A DNA stretch of 46,846 bases from contig CAJPUR010000021.1 in NCBI GenBank assembly GCA_905381055.1, forward strand, positions 1 to 46,846. Direction: 5' to 3'. The DNA comes from an uncultured Flavobacteriaceae bacterium (GTDB lineage: Bacteria > Bacteroidota > Bacteroidia > Flavobacteriales > Flavobacteriaceae). Of the stretch, positions 8,118 to 16,580 are shown in pieces. Made by a program: the position numbers and the translations under genes. The notes under the pieces are model-generated. The model saw only the letters and a list, made by a program, of their open reading frames with translations. It did not search any database and had not been told where the DNA came from. The first letter of the stretch is position 1; each line of letters begins with the position of its first letter.

Positions 8118-9905
8118 TTAGTAACCAGGATTTTGAGTATAAATTACCTCATCACCACCGTTTACAATATCCATCTGAGTTTGAGGAATAGCGTAAATTT
8201 CATTTTTACCTGCAGTAAATGAAGCACCACCGAACTTAGTAACAAGTCCTTGAGAAGCTTCATAAGCTAGGTAAGCATCTAATTCAGCTTTAGCAGTACC
8301 CCAACGAACAAGGTCAAAAAATCTGTGACCTTCTCCACTTAACTCTAATGTTCTTTCCATTTTTAAAGCGTTTATAGCTTCAGTTGCATCTGCGAATGCA
8401 GCATAGTTAGAAATTTTATAGTTAGCAGCGTTAGTACCATCAGAATTTTTTACCCAATAAGTTGAATTAGCAGCTCTAGTTCTTACTTGGTTAATTAAGG
8501 CTAAAGCACCATTAAGATCACCAGGACCTAAAATTTTAGCTTCAGCAGCCATTAAAAGAACATCTGCATAACGAATTATAGTATAATTCATAACAGAATA
8601 TCCACGAGTCCAAGAACTTGCATCAGTGAAAGTTCCTTCCTGAGATTTATAATAAATATATTTCTTAGGAGAATATGGACCAGCATAAACTTGAGAACGA
8701 ATCCAATCTTTACCAGGATGCTCTATCCAATCTAGATAAGGAATACCTCTTCTACCAATGGTGTGATCAATTCTTGGATCTAACTCACCAGCATCTTCAA
8801 CAAATGCAGCACTAGATTCAATGTTATAGTCAGTTTTAACTTGATTTGCACCAGTGTCGTGAGATCCATCTAATAGAGGAAGACCATTAACTGTTCTATA
8901 CTTATTAGCCATTTGGAAACTAGGTTGGAAAAAACCACAACAGTTACCAGGACCATCAGAACCAGTATTATAAGGATAATTTAAATCATCAAAATAATTT
9001 GCATTCTGAGTACTACCAGTGTTCATTGCAGATTCTACATCGAACACAGCTTCAGCATGGTTATCATTTTCAGCATTAAAGATTCCAGCAAAATTATCAA
9101 GCAATGCATATTTTGCACCTGCAGGAGTTTTACCGTTAGCTATAATTGCATCAAATAGAGTATTTGCTTCAGAATATTTCTTCTGATATAAATAAGCCTT
9201 TGCAAGTAAAGATGCAGCAGCCCACTTGTTTACTCTACCAAGCTGAGACTGAGTCTCAGGTAAATTAGCATAAGCGAAACTTAAATCTGATTCTATTAAT
9301 GTCCAAGCAGCAGCATCACTAGTATTCTTAGTAGTAGAAACATCTGCAGCAGCAACAGTTTCATCAAAAACAGGGATGTTTTTAAAATGTTTTACAAGGT
9401 CAAAATAAAAATGAGCTCTTAACATTTTAGCTTCAGCTTCCATAACAGTTTTAACACTAGCTTGAACACCAGAAGATGCTTCACCAGCTAAAAGCGCTAA
9501 AACCTTATTAGCTCTAGAAACTCCTTCATATCTTCCTCTCCAAAGATTATTCATATCACCTTGTGTAGGGTCATTTTCATATCTTTGGACTGGATTAATA
9601 GAAGAATAATCTCCAGGGTCAGTCCCTTTGTTAGCTTCACCTCCAGTTACAGATCCAGTTACCCAGTGATTGGGACCTTCAAATCTACTTCCGAAAACTC
9701 CATTAAGGGCAGAATAAGCTCCAATAAGAACTCCATCAATACCACTTTGGGTTGACATTTGAGCCTCTGCTAAGGAACCAGTAGCTCCTATTTCAAGAAA
9801 CTCATCAGTACAAGAAACACTCACAAAAATAAGTGATAACATTGCAACTGAAATTGTTTTCATTTTCTTCATTTTCATAAATTTCATAATATTATTAATT
9901 TTCAT
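8118..9905 (-). CDS. SusD/RagB family outer-membrane glycan-binding lipoprotein
   Basis: At 595 residues the protein has a normal length for the family. The lipoprotein signal MKTISVAMLSLIFVSVSC has the lipidated Cys at position 32 of the longest frame. The mature part starts TDEFLE, as is common for SusD. Family features include the TPR-like helices with NNLWRGRYEGVSRANKVL and the C-terminal YPR/IPQ-type segment EIYAIPQTQM near a terminal NPGY. SusD proteins cap the SusC barrel and bind the glycan. Starts at Met7, Met10, Met12 or Met13 are also possible because the first dozen residues lie ahead of the signal core. The stop of susC lies only 8 bases upstream of the start used here, so the two are co-translated. 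Gly/Ala-rich coding with higher GC than neighbours suggests strong expression. Confidence 0.92.
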   Translation of the reverse strand: MKINNIMKFMKMKKMKTISVAMLSLIFVSVSCTDEFLEIGATGSLAEAQMSTQSGIDGVLIGAYSALNGVFGSRFEGPNHWVTGSVTGGEANKGTDPGDYSSINPVQRYENDPTQGDMNNLWRGRYEGVSRANKVLALLAGEASSGVQASVKTVMEAEAKMLRAHFYFDLVKHFKNIPVFDETVAAADVSTTKNTSDAAAWTLIESDLSFAYANLPETQSQLGRVNKWAAASLLAKAYLYQKKYSEANTLFDAIIANGKTPAGAKYALLDNFAGIFNAENDNHAEAVFDVESAMNTGSTQNANYFDDLNYPYNTGSDGPGNCCGFFQPSFQMANKYRTVNGLPLLDGSHDTGANQVKTDYNIESSAAFVEDAGELDPRIDHTIGRRGIPYLDWIEHPGKDWIRSQVYAGPYSPKKYIYYKSQEGTFTDASSWTRGYSVMNYTIIRYADVLLMAAEAKILGPGDLNGALALINQVRTRAANSTYWVKNSDGTNAANYKISNYAAFADATEAINALKMERTLELSGEGHRFFDLVRWGTAKAELDAYLAYEASQGLVTKFGGASFTAGKNEIYAIPQTQMDIVNGGDEVIYTQNPGY

Positions 9906-9913
9906 AGTTATTT

Positions 9914-12900
9914 TTATTTTCTGATATTAATTGATAATAAATAACTTGGAGTTACAGGATAATTACCTGTATCAACACCAAAGTTAGTATCAACACCTCC
10001 AATTGAAGGATCTTGCCCAGAATATTTAGTAAAGGTAGCAATATTATTTGCAGAAATACCAATTCTAAGATCTTTTATACCAATTTTTTCAACAAGTGAT
10101 CTATCGAAATCATAATTTAAAGATATATTTTGAATTCTTAAGTAAGAACCATCTTCCATATACCAGTCATTTGCAGCACCGTTAGTACTTAAATTAGAAG
10201 CACTCTCCCAAATTGGACCTCCAGCATTATCTCCTAATACAGGCGTCCAAGATGATTTAGCAAGTACACTCTTTCCAGCACCTTCGAAAGATCCAAATAA
10301 ACCTGTATACCATTTTGCTTGATGGAAAATTTCATTTCCTAATGAAGCATATAAATATGTGTTAAAAGACCAGTTGTTATATCTTAGATTAAGACTAACA
10401 CCTCCTGTGAAATCAGGAACAGGACTTCCAACAAACTGTCTGTCATCTGGAGTAATTGATCCATCACCATCAGTATCAACATATTTAAATCTACCAACAC
10501 CAGCACCTGGCTGTGAGGCATGAGCGTCAACTTCAGCTTGATTATCAAAGTATCCATCAGTCTTGTACATATAGAAAGCGGATAATGATTCACCTACAGC
10601 GTTTCTAATAGGAGCAATACCTCTATATGAACTACCTCCAAAGTAAGTAATACCAGGAGCAAGAGCAACAATCTCATTTTTCAGAGTCGATGCAATTACA
10701 CTTAATTCATAACCAACTTGACCTGAAGCTAAAGTTCCACTAGTGATAAATTGCATATCAATACCAGAATTTGACATCTCAGCAATATTTACAGATGGAG
10801 CAGAAGCACCATTACCAGTGGTTGCAGCTAAAGGAATTGAATAAAGAAGGTCTTTAGTGTCTTTTGTCCATACATCAACAATAACATCTAACTTACCATT
10901 GAAAAGAGTTGCATCAAAACCAATGTTAGTAGTCTCTGATGTTTCCCATTTTGCATCAGGGTTACCAATACGAGTTGTATAATAACCAGCATCAGCACCA
11001 TTGTTCTGACCACCTATCGGGTAGTAAGATCTAGACTTACTTTGTCCAAATAAACTAAACTGGTTTGCAGGGTCAACATTATTTGAGTTACCCATTTCAC
11101 CCCAACCACCTCTAATCTTAAGTTCATTTAACCATGAAACTCCTTGTAAAAAAGGCTCATCAGTAGCTCTCCACGCTGCAGAAAATGCAGGGAAAGTACC
11201 ATATCTTTCATTTGAACCAAAACGAGAAGAACCATCTCTACGGATTGTTCCACTTACATAGTATTTGTCTTGAAAGTTGTAATCAAGTTTAGCAAAATTG
11301 GAGTAAAAAGTTACACCATTATATAAATCACTACCAACAACAGGATTAGAAACGGTATTCATATTAATATAGTCAAGATCAGTTGAGAAAGGATTAATAC
11401 CACTTGCATAAATATTACGACCAGCGCCAGTATTTAATGCCTCTAACCCAACCAATAACTTAACAGAATGAGCACCAAAAGTTCTTTGATATGTTGCAGT
11501 ATTTGTAAATGTCCAAGATAAATTTTTACCAGAACCCTCTCCAAAATTATCACTATTCTGAGGTTCAGAGTCACCTAAATATCTGTAGCCATAATTTACA
11601 TAATAATAGTTACTTACGTTACCACCAATACTAGATCTGATATTTAGTTCAGGAATTGGGTGGAAATCTAAGTATAAATTACCAAAAGCAGCTAAAGAAT
11701 AACTGTTGTCATCTTTATAATTTTGTTCTAAAATTCTTACAGGGTTTCTACCATTGTTAAATCCAGCAGCCTTTGTTGAAGCATAGCTACCGAATTCGTC
11801 ATAAATAGGAATAATTGTAGCCATCCTGTAAGCAGCTAAAATTTGAGATTCATCATCAGCAGAAGCGGCACCATTACCAGCACCAGAAGCTCTATTCTCT
11901 CTATAAGTAGCTTGAATATTTTCTCCAAATGATAACCATGGAGTAATATCATATTCAGAATTTACTCTTACAGTGTGACGTCTTAATTGAGCATTTATTA
12001 AAACACCATCTTGAGATTGAGATCCAACACCAATATAGAATCTTCCTTTTTCACTACCTCCTTGAAAACCAATACCAACTCTTGTTAAAGGAGCATTATT
12101 AGTAATAGCATCATACCAGTTAGTACCAGTTTTATTTGCCTTAATTAAGAAGGTATTGATAGGATCAGCATCATACAAAGCTTGAACAGCAGCAACATTA
12201 ACCTGACTAGCAGATAAACCACCACCAGCAACCCCACTTGCGTAAAGGTAATCAGGCAAAGTAGCAACAGCAGTTCCACCATATTGTGGATGTTGGTAAA
12301 CAGCGTCAGCTGCAGTACCTCCATTAGCAATAGCATTATTTCTAGCAGCAATTGCAGTATAATCAGCTAATTCTTGAGGTGTAAGCATTTTAGGAGCTCC
12401 ACCAACATTAGGATCAGTAAATCCAGTAGTAAAGTCAATAGTTACTTCTGTAGGTTTTGCTGAACGCTGACCTTGTTTAGTTGTAAAAACTACAACACCA
12501 CCAGCTGCACGAGCTCCATAAATAGAAGCTGAAGCAGCATCTTTAAGTACTGTAGTAGAAGCAATATCGTTAGGATTTATAAAGTCAATATTTTCAACTG
12601 GTACACCATCAACAATATAAAGAGGTGCATTACCACCAAATGAACCAAAACCACGAACACGAATTTGACTCGTAGTTCCTGGGTTACCATTTGATATAAC
12701 TGTTACACCAGCAATTCTTCCTTGAAACTGTTGTTCAATGTTACCAGAAGGAATAGCTAATAAATCCTTAGCTTTTACTGTAGAAATAGCTCCAGTAGTT
12801 TCTCTTTTAGTTTCAGTACCATAACCAGTAACGATTATTTCGTCAAGGGCTTCAGCAGCTTCTTCTAGAGAAACATCAATTGAAGTCTGATCTCCAACAG

Positions 12901-13147
12901 TAAAGTTTTGAGTAGAAAATCCTAAGCTAGAAAAGACCAATACTTGATCTGGTTCAGCTTCAATAGAATAGTTTCCATCAAAATCAGTTGTTGTTCCCTG
13001 AGAAGTACCAGATATAAATACAGTTACTCCAGGAATAGGGTTACCATCACTATCAAGGACAGTACCCGATACAGTAGTCTGGCCATAAACCAAAACACTG
13101 AAGATCATAAGCAACGATAAAGTCGCTTTAAACATTAATTTTTGCAT
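9914..13147 (-). CDS. SusC/RagA family TonB-dependent outer-membrane transporter
   Basis: The likely product has 1077 residues. The frame is open for 55 more codons upstream (to 13312), but that extension is Lys/Ile/Tyr-rich and carries the promoter. The ATG at 13147 gives a clean signal peptide (MQKLMFKATLSLLMIFSVLVYG). Next come a CarboxypepD_reg-like domain (TVSGTVLDSDGNPIPGVTV), a TonB-box-like DEIIVTGYG, the plug domain (IRVRGFGSFGGNAPLYIVDG) and a 22-strand barrel with the SusC signature DKYYVSGTIRRDGSSRFG. It imports oligosaccharides or other large substrates across the outer membrane together with the SusD-like lipoprotein. No STN domain, anti-sigma or hybrid regulator is adjacent. 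The glycan cannot be told from sequence, and no glycoside hydrolase sits in the same unit. Confidence 0.93.
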   Translation of the reverse strand: MQKLMFKATLSLLMIFSVLVYGQTTVSGTVLDSDGNPIPGVTVFISGTSQGTTTDFDGNYSIEAEPDQVLVFSSLGFSTQNFTVGDQTSIDVSLEEAAEALDEIIVTGYGTETKRETTGAISTVKAKDLLAIPSGNIEQQFQGRIAGVTVISNGNPGTTSQIRVRGFGSFGGNAPLYIVDGVPVENIDFINPNDIASTTVLKDAASASIYGARAAGGVVVFTTKQGQRSAKPTEVTIDFTTGFTDPNVGGAPKMLTPQELADYTAIAARNNAIANGGTAADAVYQHPQYGGTAVATLPDYLYASGVAGGGLSASQVNVAAVQALYDADPINTFLIKANKTGTNWYDAITNNAPLTRVGIGFQGGSEKGRFYIGVGSQSQDGVLINAQLRRHTVRVNSEYDITPWLSFGENIQATYRENRASGAGNGAASADDESQILAAYRMATIIPIYDEFGSYASTKAAGFNNGRNPVRILEQNYKDDNSYSLAAFGNLYLDFHPIPELNIRSSIGGNVSNYYYVNYGYRYLGDSEPQNSDNFGEGSGKNLSWTFTNTATYQRTFGAHSVKLLVGLEALNTGAGRNIYASGINPFSTDLDYINMNTVSNPVVGSDLYNGVTFYSNFAKLDYNFQDKYYVSGTIRRDGSSRFGSNERYGTFPAFSAAWRATDEPFLQGVSWLNELKIRGGWGEMGNSNNVDPANQFSLFGQSKSRSYYPIGGQNNGADAGYYTTRIGNPDAKWETSETTNIGFDATLFNGKLDVIVDVWTKDTKDLLYSIPLAATTGNGASAPSVNIAEMSNSGIDMQFITSGTLASGQVGYELSVIASTLKNEIVALAPGITYFGGSSYRGIAPIRNAVGESLSAFYMYKTDGYFDNQAEVDAHASQPGAGVGRFKYVDTDGDGSITPDDRQFVGSPVPDFTGGVSLNLRYNNWSFNTYLYASLGNEIFHQAKWYTGLFGSFEGAGKSVLAKSSWTPVLGDNAGGPIWESASNLSTNGAANDWYMEDGSYLRIQNISLNYDFDRSLVEKIGIKDLRIGISANNIATFTKYSGQDPSIGGVDTNFGVDTGNYPVTPSYLLSINIRK

Positions 13148-13178
13148 AGATTTTAATATTTGATATTTATTAAGACGG

Positions 13179-13212
13179 CTAATATAGTAAAGTAATATGG
13201 GATTTAACAAAA
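13179..13212 (-). promoter_or_regulatory. Promoter of the susC-susD-ASPIC/UnbV unit
   Basis: Reading the minus strand, TTTTG at 13212-13208 (-33) is followed after 21 bases by TATATTAG at 13186-13179, which matches the -7 box TAnnTTTG at seven of eight positions. Transcription would start near 13172, leaving a leader of about 25 bases before the ATG at 13147. This supports that ATG as the susC start over any upstream one. Confidence 0.6.
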
Positions 13213-13381
13213 TTTTAAGAATCTTTTTAACAATATGATAAATTTTTATTGATTTTTTATGGAATTTCATATTTAGATAAAAAAAATAAAAATTATATAT
13301 TGAAATATACATTTCTAGTAATAATTATTTCCAATAATCACGTTTTGGTTAAATAATTAACATTATTAATATATTTACAAA

Positions 13382-15445
13382 ATGAAGTTTTTTTATTTAA
13401 TATTTAATCTAAATTTTTATTTATTTTTTTCATTTGTAAATTCTCAAATTAATCCAATAAAAATTGATATCATCAGGGATAATTTTGGAGTACCTCATAT
13501 TTTTGCAAAAACTGATGCTGAGGTTGCATATGGCCTTGCATGGGCGCATGCTGAAGACGACTTCAAAACTATTCAGTTATCATTTTTAGCAGGTAATAAC
13601 TTATTAAGTAAATATATAGGGAGAAAAGGAATTCCTGCGGATTATATTTCCCAATTAATAAATTCTAAAAAATTTATATCTAAAAATTATGAAAAAAAAA
13701 TTTCACCTGAATTTAAAAAAATAGTAAAAGCTTATGCTCAAGGGCTTAATAACTATGCTCTTAAATATCCAGATCAGGTACTTCTAGATGAGCTTTTCCC
13801 AATAGATCCAAAAAAAATGATGAATTATGCATATTTACAATTATTTGTGTCCTCAGGAGGAGACTATTGGATTAAAAAAATTCTTGAAAATGATTTTAAC
13901 TCAATAAATTTTCCAATTAACAATAGAGGATCAAATACTTTTGCTTTTAATAGTAATAAAACTACTGATGGAAAAACATATTTTACTATTAACACGCACC
14001 AACCTCTTGACGGACCAGTTTCTTGGTACGAAGCACATTTATGTAGTGAAGAGGGAACCAACATAATAGGGGCTCTTTTTGCTGGAAGCCCAATTATACT
14101 TACTGGTACTAATGAAAATTTATCATGGGCTCATACTGTTAATAAACCTGATAAAACAGACGTATATAAACTCAAAATGCATAATACAAAAAAAAACTTT
14201 TATAAGGTTGACGAATCGTACTATAAACTTGAAGTTCATAAAGCTGAATTTTATATTAAACTTCTAGGTATTCCTGTAAAAATCAAAAAAAAATATTTCA
14301 GAAGTATTTTTGGACCAACATTAAAAAACGAAAAGGGGTTTTATTCCATAAGAACTCCATCACTATTTGAAATTCGTTCTCTAGAACAGTGGTGGAAAAT
14401 GAATAAAGCTAGTTCATTTTCAGAATTTTATGAAATCTTAAAAATGAAAGCCTTACCAGGATACAACATCGGATATGCTGACAAAAATGACACAATATTT
14501 TACATTTCAAATGGCTTAATTCCAAAAAGAGAAATTGGATATAATTGGGAATCAGTTGTTCCTGGAAATACGACTAGAACATTATGGGACTCTACATATG
14601 ATATTGAAGAGTTACCTCAGATAATTCAGCCAAAATCAGGATATTTTTACAATGCCAATCATAGCCCTTTTAAATCTACAGACAAAAAAGAAAATCCAGA
14701 TTCTAATGATTTTGCTTCTGAAATGGGATTTGAATTGTATGATAACAATAGATCAATAAGAATTAAAGAAATAATTGATAGTCAAAAAAAATTCAGCTAC
14801 GATGATTTTAAAAAATTAAAATTTGACAATAAGTTACCTGACACTTTAAATTATTCATGGATGAACATTAATCAATTATTTAAAATTAAACCTAATGATT
14901 ATTCTGAAATTTCTAAGTTAATTAAAAGAATTCAAGAATGGAATAAAAAATCAGATATAAATTCTCTAGGAGCTGGTGCTTTTCTAATTTTCTATCATAG
15001 ATTGAAACCATATTATAAAAGTTTGAAAGACCCTAAAGTTTTTTCTGAGGAAATACTGGTTAAAGCACTTTATGATACAAAAAAATTCATGTTAAAGAAT
15101 TTTGGAAAAATTGAAATTAGACTTGGTGAATATCAAAAATTGATCAGAGGAGAAAAAATTCTTCCAATTTTTGGAATACCTGATGTAATTACTGCAATGA
15201 GCTCAACTCCTTATAAAAATGGTATGGTTAAAGTAGTAAGTGGAGAATCTTACATCCAGCTAGTTGTTTTTGACAATAAAGGTCCTCAAATTGAATCAAT
15301 AATATCTTATGGAGCCTCTGATCATCCCGAGTCAGAACACTATAATGATCAAATGGAATTATTTCAAAAACAAAAGCTAAAAAAAATGACTTTGGATAAA
15401 GAAAAAGTATATAAAAACGCTATAAAAATATATCACCCTAATTGA
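13382..15445 (+). CDS. Penicillin acylase family N-terminal-nucleophile hydrolase, secreted
   Basis: The 687-residue precursor has a signal peptide (MKFFYLIFNLNFYLFFSFVN) and the family's N-terminal signature: IDIIRDNFGVPHIFAKTDAE and YGLAWAHAEDDF. The autocatalytic cleavage site is visible at NNRGSNTF, where Ser184 would become the new N-terminus of the beta chain. Further family segments are INTHQPLDGP and SWAHTVNKPDKTDVY. Members cleave amide-linked acyl groups from substrates such as penicillins, acyl-homoserine lactones or N-acyl amino acids in the periplasm. The specific substrate is unknown. The length is on the short side for the family. It is divergent from the SusC unit and its 3' end overlaps the bshA 3' end by 8 bases on the other strand. 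Confidence 0.88.
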   Translation: MKFFYLIFNLNFYLFFSFVNSQINPIKIDIIRDNFGVPHIFAKTDAEVAYGLAWAHAEDDFKTIQLSFLAGNNLLSKYIGRKGIPADYISQLINSKKFISKNYEKKISPEFKKIVKAYAQGLNNYALKYPDQVLLDELFPIDPKKMMNYAYLQLFVSSGGDYWIKKILENDFNSINFPINNRGSNTFAFNSNKTTDGKTYFTINTHQPLDGPVSWYEAHLCSEEGTNIIGALFAGSPIILTGTNENLSWAHTVNKPDKTDVYKLKMHNTKKNFYKVDESYYKLEVHKAEFYIKLLGIPVKIKKKYFRSIFGPTLKNEKGFYSIRTPSLFEIRSLEQWWKMNKASSFSEFYEILKMKALPGYNIGYADKNDTIFYISNGLIPKREIGYNWESVVPGNTTRTLWDSTYDIEELPQIIQPKSGYFYNANHSPFKSTDKKENPDSNDFASEMGFELYDNNRSIRIKEIIDSQKKFSYDDFKKLKFDNKLPDTLNYSWMNINQLFKIKPNDYSEISKLIKRIQEWNKKSDINSLGAGAFLIFYHRLKPYYKSLKDPKVFSEEILVKALYDTKKFMLKNFGKIEIRLGEYQKLIRGEKILPIFGIPDVITAMSSTPYKNGMVKVVSGESYIQLVVFDNKGPQIESIISYGASDHPESEHYNDQMELFQKQKLKKMTLDKEKVYKNAIKIYHPN

Positions 15446-16568
15446 TTCTATTTATCGCCTTTTTATATATTTCCAAATAAGAATCTATTACATTGTCAAT
15501 ATTAAATTTCAGAGCAATATTTCTTGCAGAAGCTTTCATTTTATTCAATAAATTTGGGTTTCCAAGTAGATCTATACTTTTTTTTGACATTCCATCAATG
15601 TCCCCTACTTTAAATAAAAAGCCAGATTCGTTCTCAATATTAACCTCAGGTAAGCCACCTGTGTTGGTTGAGATTACCGGTACACTCATCATCATTGCTT
15701 CAAGAGCAGCTAAACCAAAACTTTCTGTTTCGGATGTAAGCAAAAATAAATCAGAATAGCATAATACTTCGTAAACATCAATTGTATTCCCTAAAAAAAT
15801 TACATGATTTTGAATTTTTTTATTGAGGCAATAATTCTCAGCAATTATTTTTTCAGGACCATCTCCTACCATTATTAATTTTGAAGGTAATTTTTCAAAT
15901 ACTTTTTCAAAAATTTTAACCACATCCAAAACTCTTTTAACTGGCCTGAAATTACTGATATGAGTTAATATTTTATAATTTTCAGGGGCAATAGCTAATC
16001 TGTCACAAGAATCGCTATGGCCTTGATGTCTTGAAAAGTCTACAAAATTTGGTATTACAGATATTTCCTTTTTTATGTTAAAAAAATCAATTGTTTGTTT
16101 TTTAAGACTGGCAGAGACTGAAGTAACAAAGTCAGAGTTATTTATACTGAAAGTTGCTGCAGACTTGTAAAAGGGGTGATTACCAACTAAAGTGATATCA
16201 GTGCCATGAAGAGTAGTAACTAATGGTATTTTTATACCTTTTTCCTCTAACATTTTTTTTGCCATATATGCAGCATAGGCATGAGGTATTGCATAATGAA
16301 CATGGAGTAAATCAATCTTAAATTTTTGAACTGTATCTACTAATTTACTTGATAAAGCCAATTCATAAGGCTTGAAATGAAATAATGGGTAATCTGGAAC
16401 ATGTACTTCATGGAAAAATACATTTGATGACAAAACATCTAACCTCACAGGATGTTTATATGTTATAAAATGCACTTCTATATCCTTTTTTGCAAGAGAC
16501 AAACCCATTTCAGTGGCAATAACTCCACTTCCTCCAAAAGTTGGATAACATACAATTGCTATTTTCAA
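15438..16568 (-). CDS. bshA: N-acetyl-alpha-D-glucosaminyl L-malate synthase (bacillithiol step 1)
   Basis: The 376-residue GT4 glycosyltransferase has the BshA hallmark start MKIAIVCYPTFGGSGVIATE, then HVHYAIPHAYAAYMA, TTLHGTDITLVG and the GT4 donor-site segment SETESFGLAALEAM. It transfers GlcNAc from UDP-GlcNAc to L-malate, the first step of bacillithiol synthesis. The start codon is TTG (16568-16566): no in-frame ATG exists near it and the protein aligns from that residue. It is the last gene of a minus-strand run, 12 bases after the GH3 fusion gene. No bshB or bshC is in the window, but the NagB-fused PIG-L domain belongs to the same superfamily as BshB. Confidence 0.93.
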   Translation of the reverse strand: MKIAIVCYPTFGGSGVIATEMGLSLAKKDIEVHFITYKHPVRLDVLSSNVFFHEVHVPDYPLFHFKPYELALSSKLVDTVQKFKIDLLHVHYAIPHAYAAYMAKKMLEEKGIKIPLVTTLHGTDITLVGNHPFYKSAATFSINNSDFVTSVSASLKKQTIDFFNIKKEISVIPNFVDFSRHQGHSDSCDRLAIAPENYKILTHISNFRPVKRVLDVVKIFEKVFEKLPSKLIMVGDGPEKIIAENYCLNKKIQNHVIFLGNTIDVYEVLCYSDLFLLTSETESFGLAALEAMMMSVPVISTNTGGLPEVNIENESGFLFKVGDIDGMSKKSIDLLGNPNLLNKMKASARNIALKFNIDNVIDSYLEIYKKAINRIN

Positions 16569-16580
16569 AATAAAATAATT

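Noticed and set aside
13148-13312. N-terminal extension of the SusC frame
   Set aside because: It contains the promoter boxes and has no signal-peptide logic. The ATG at 13147 explains the protein better.
13343-13377. TTTTG and TATATTTA ahead of the acylase gene as its promoter
   Set aside because: The implied transcription start falls at or after the ATG at 13382, so the match is doubtful without mapping.
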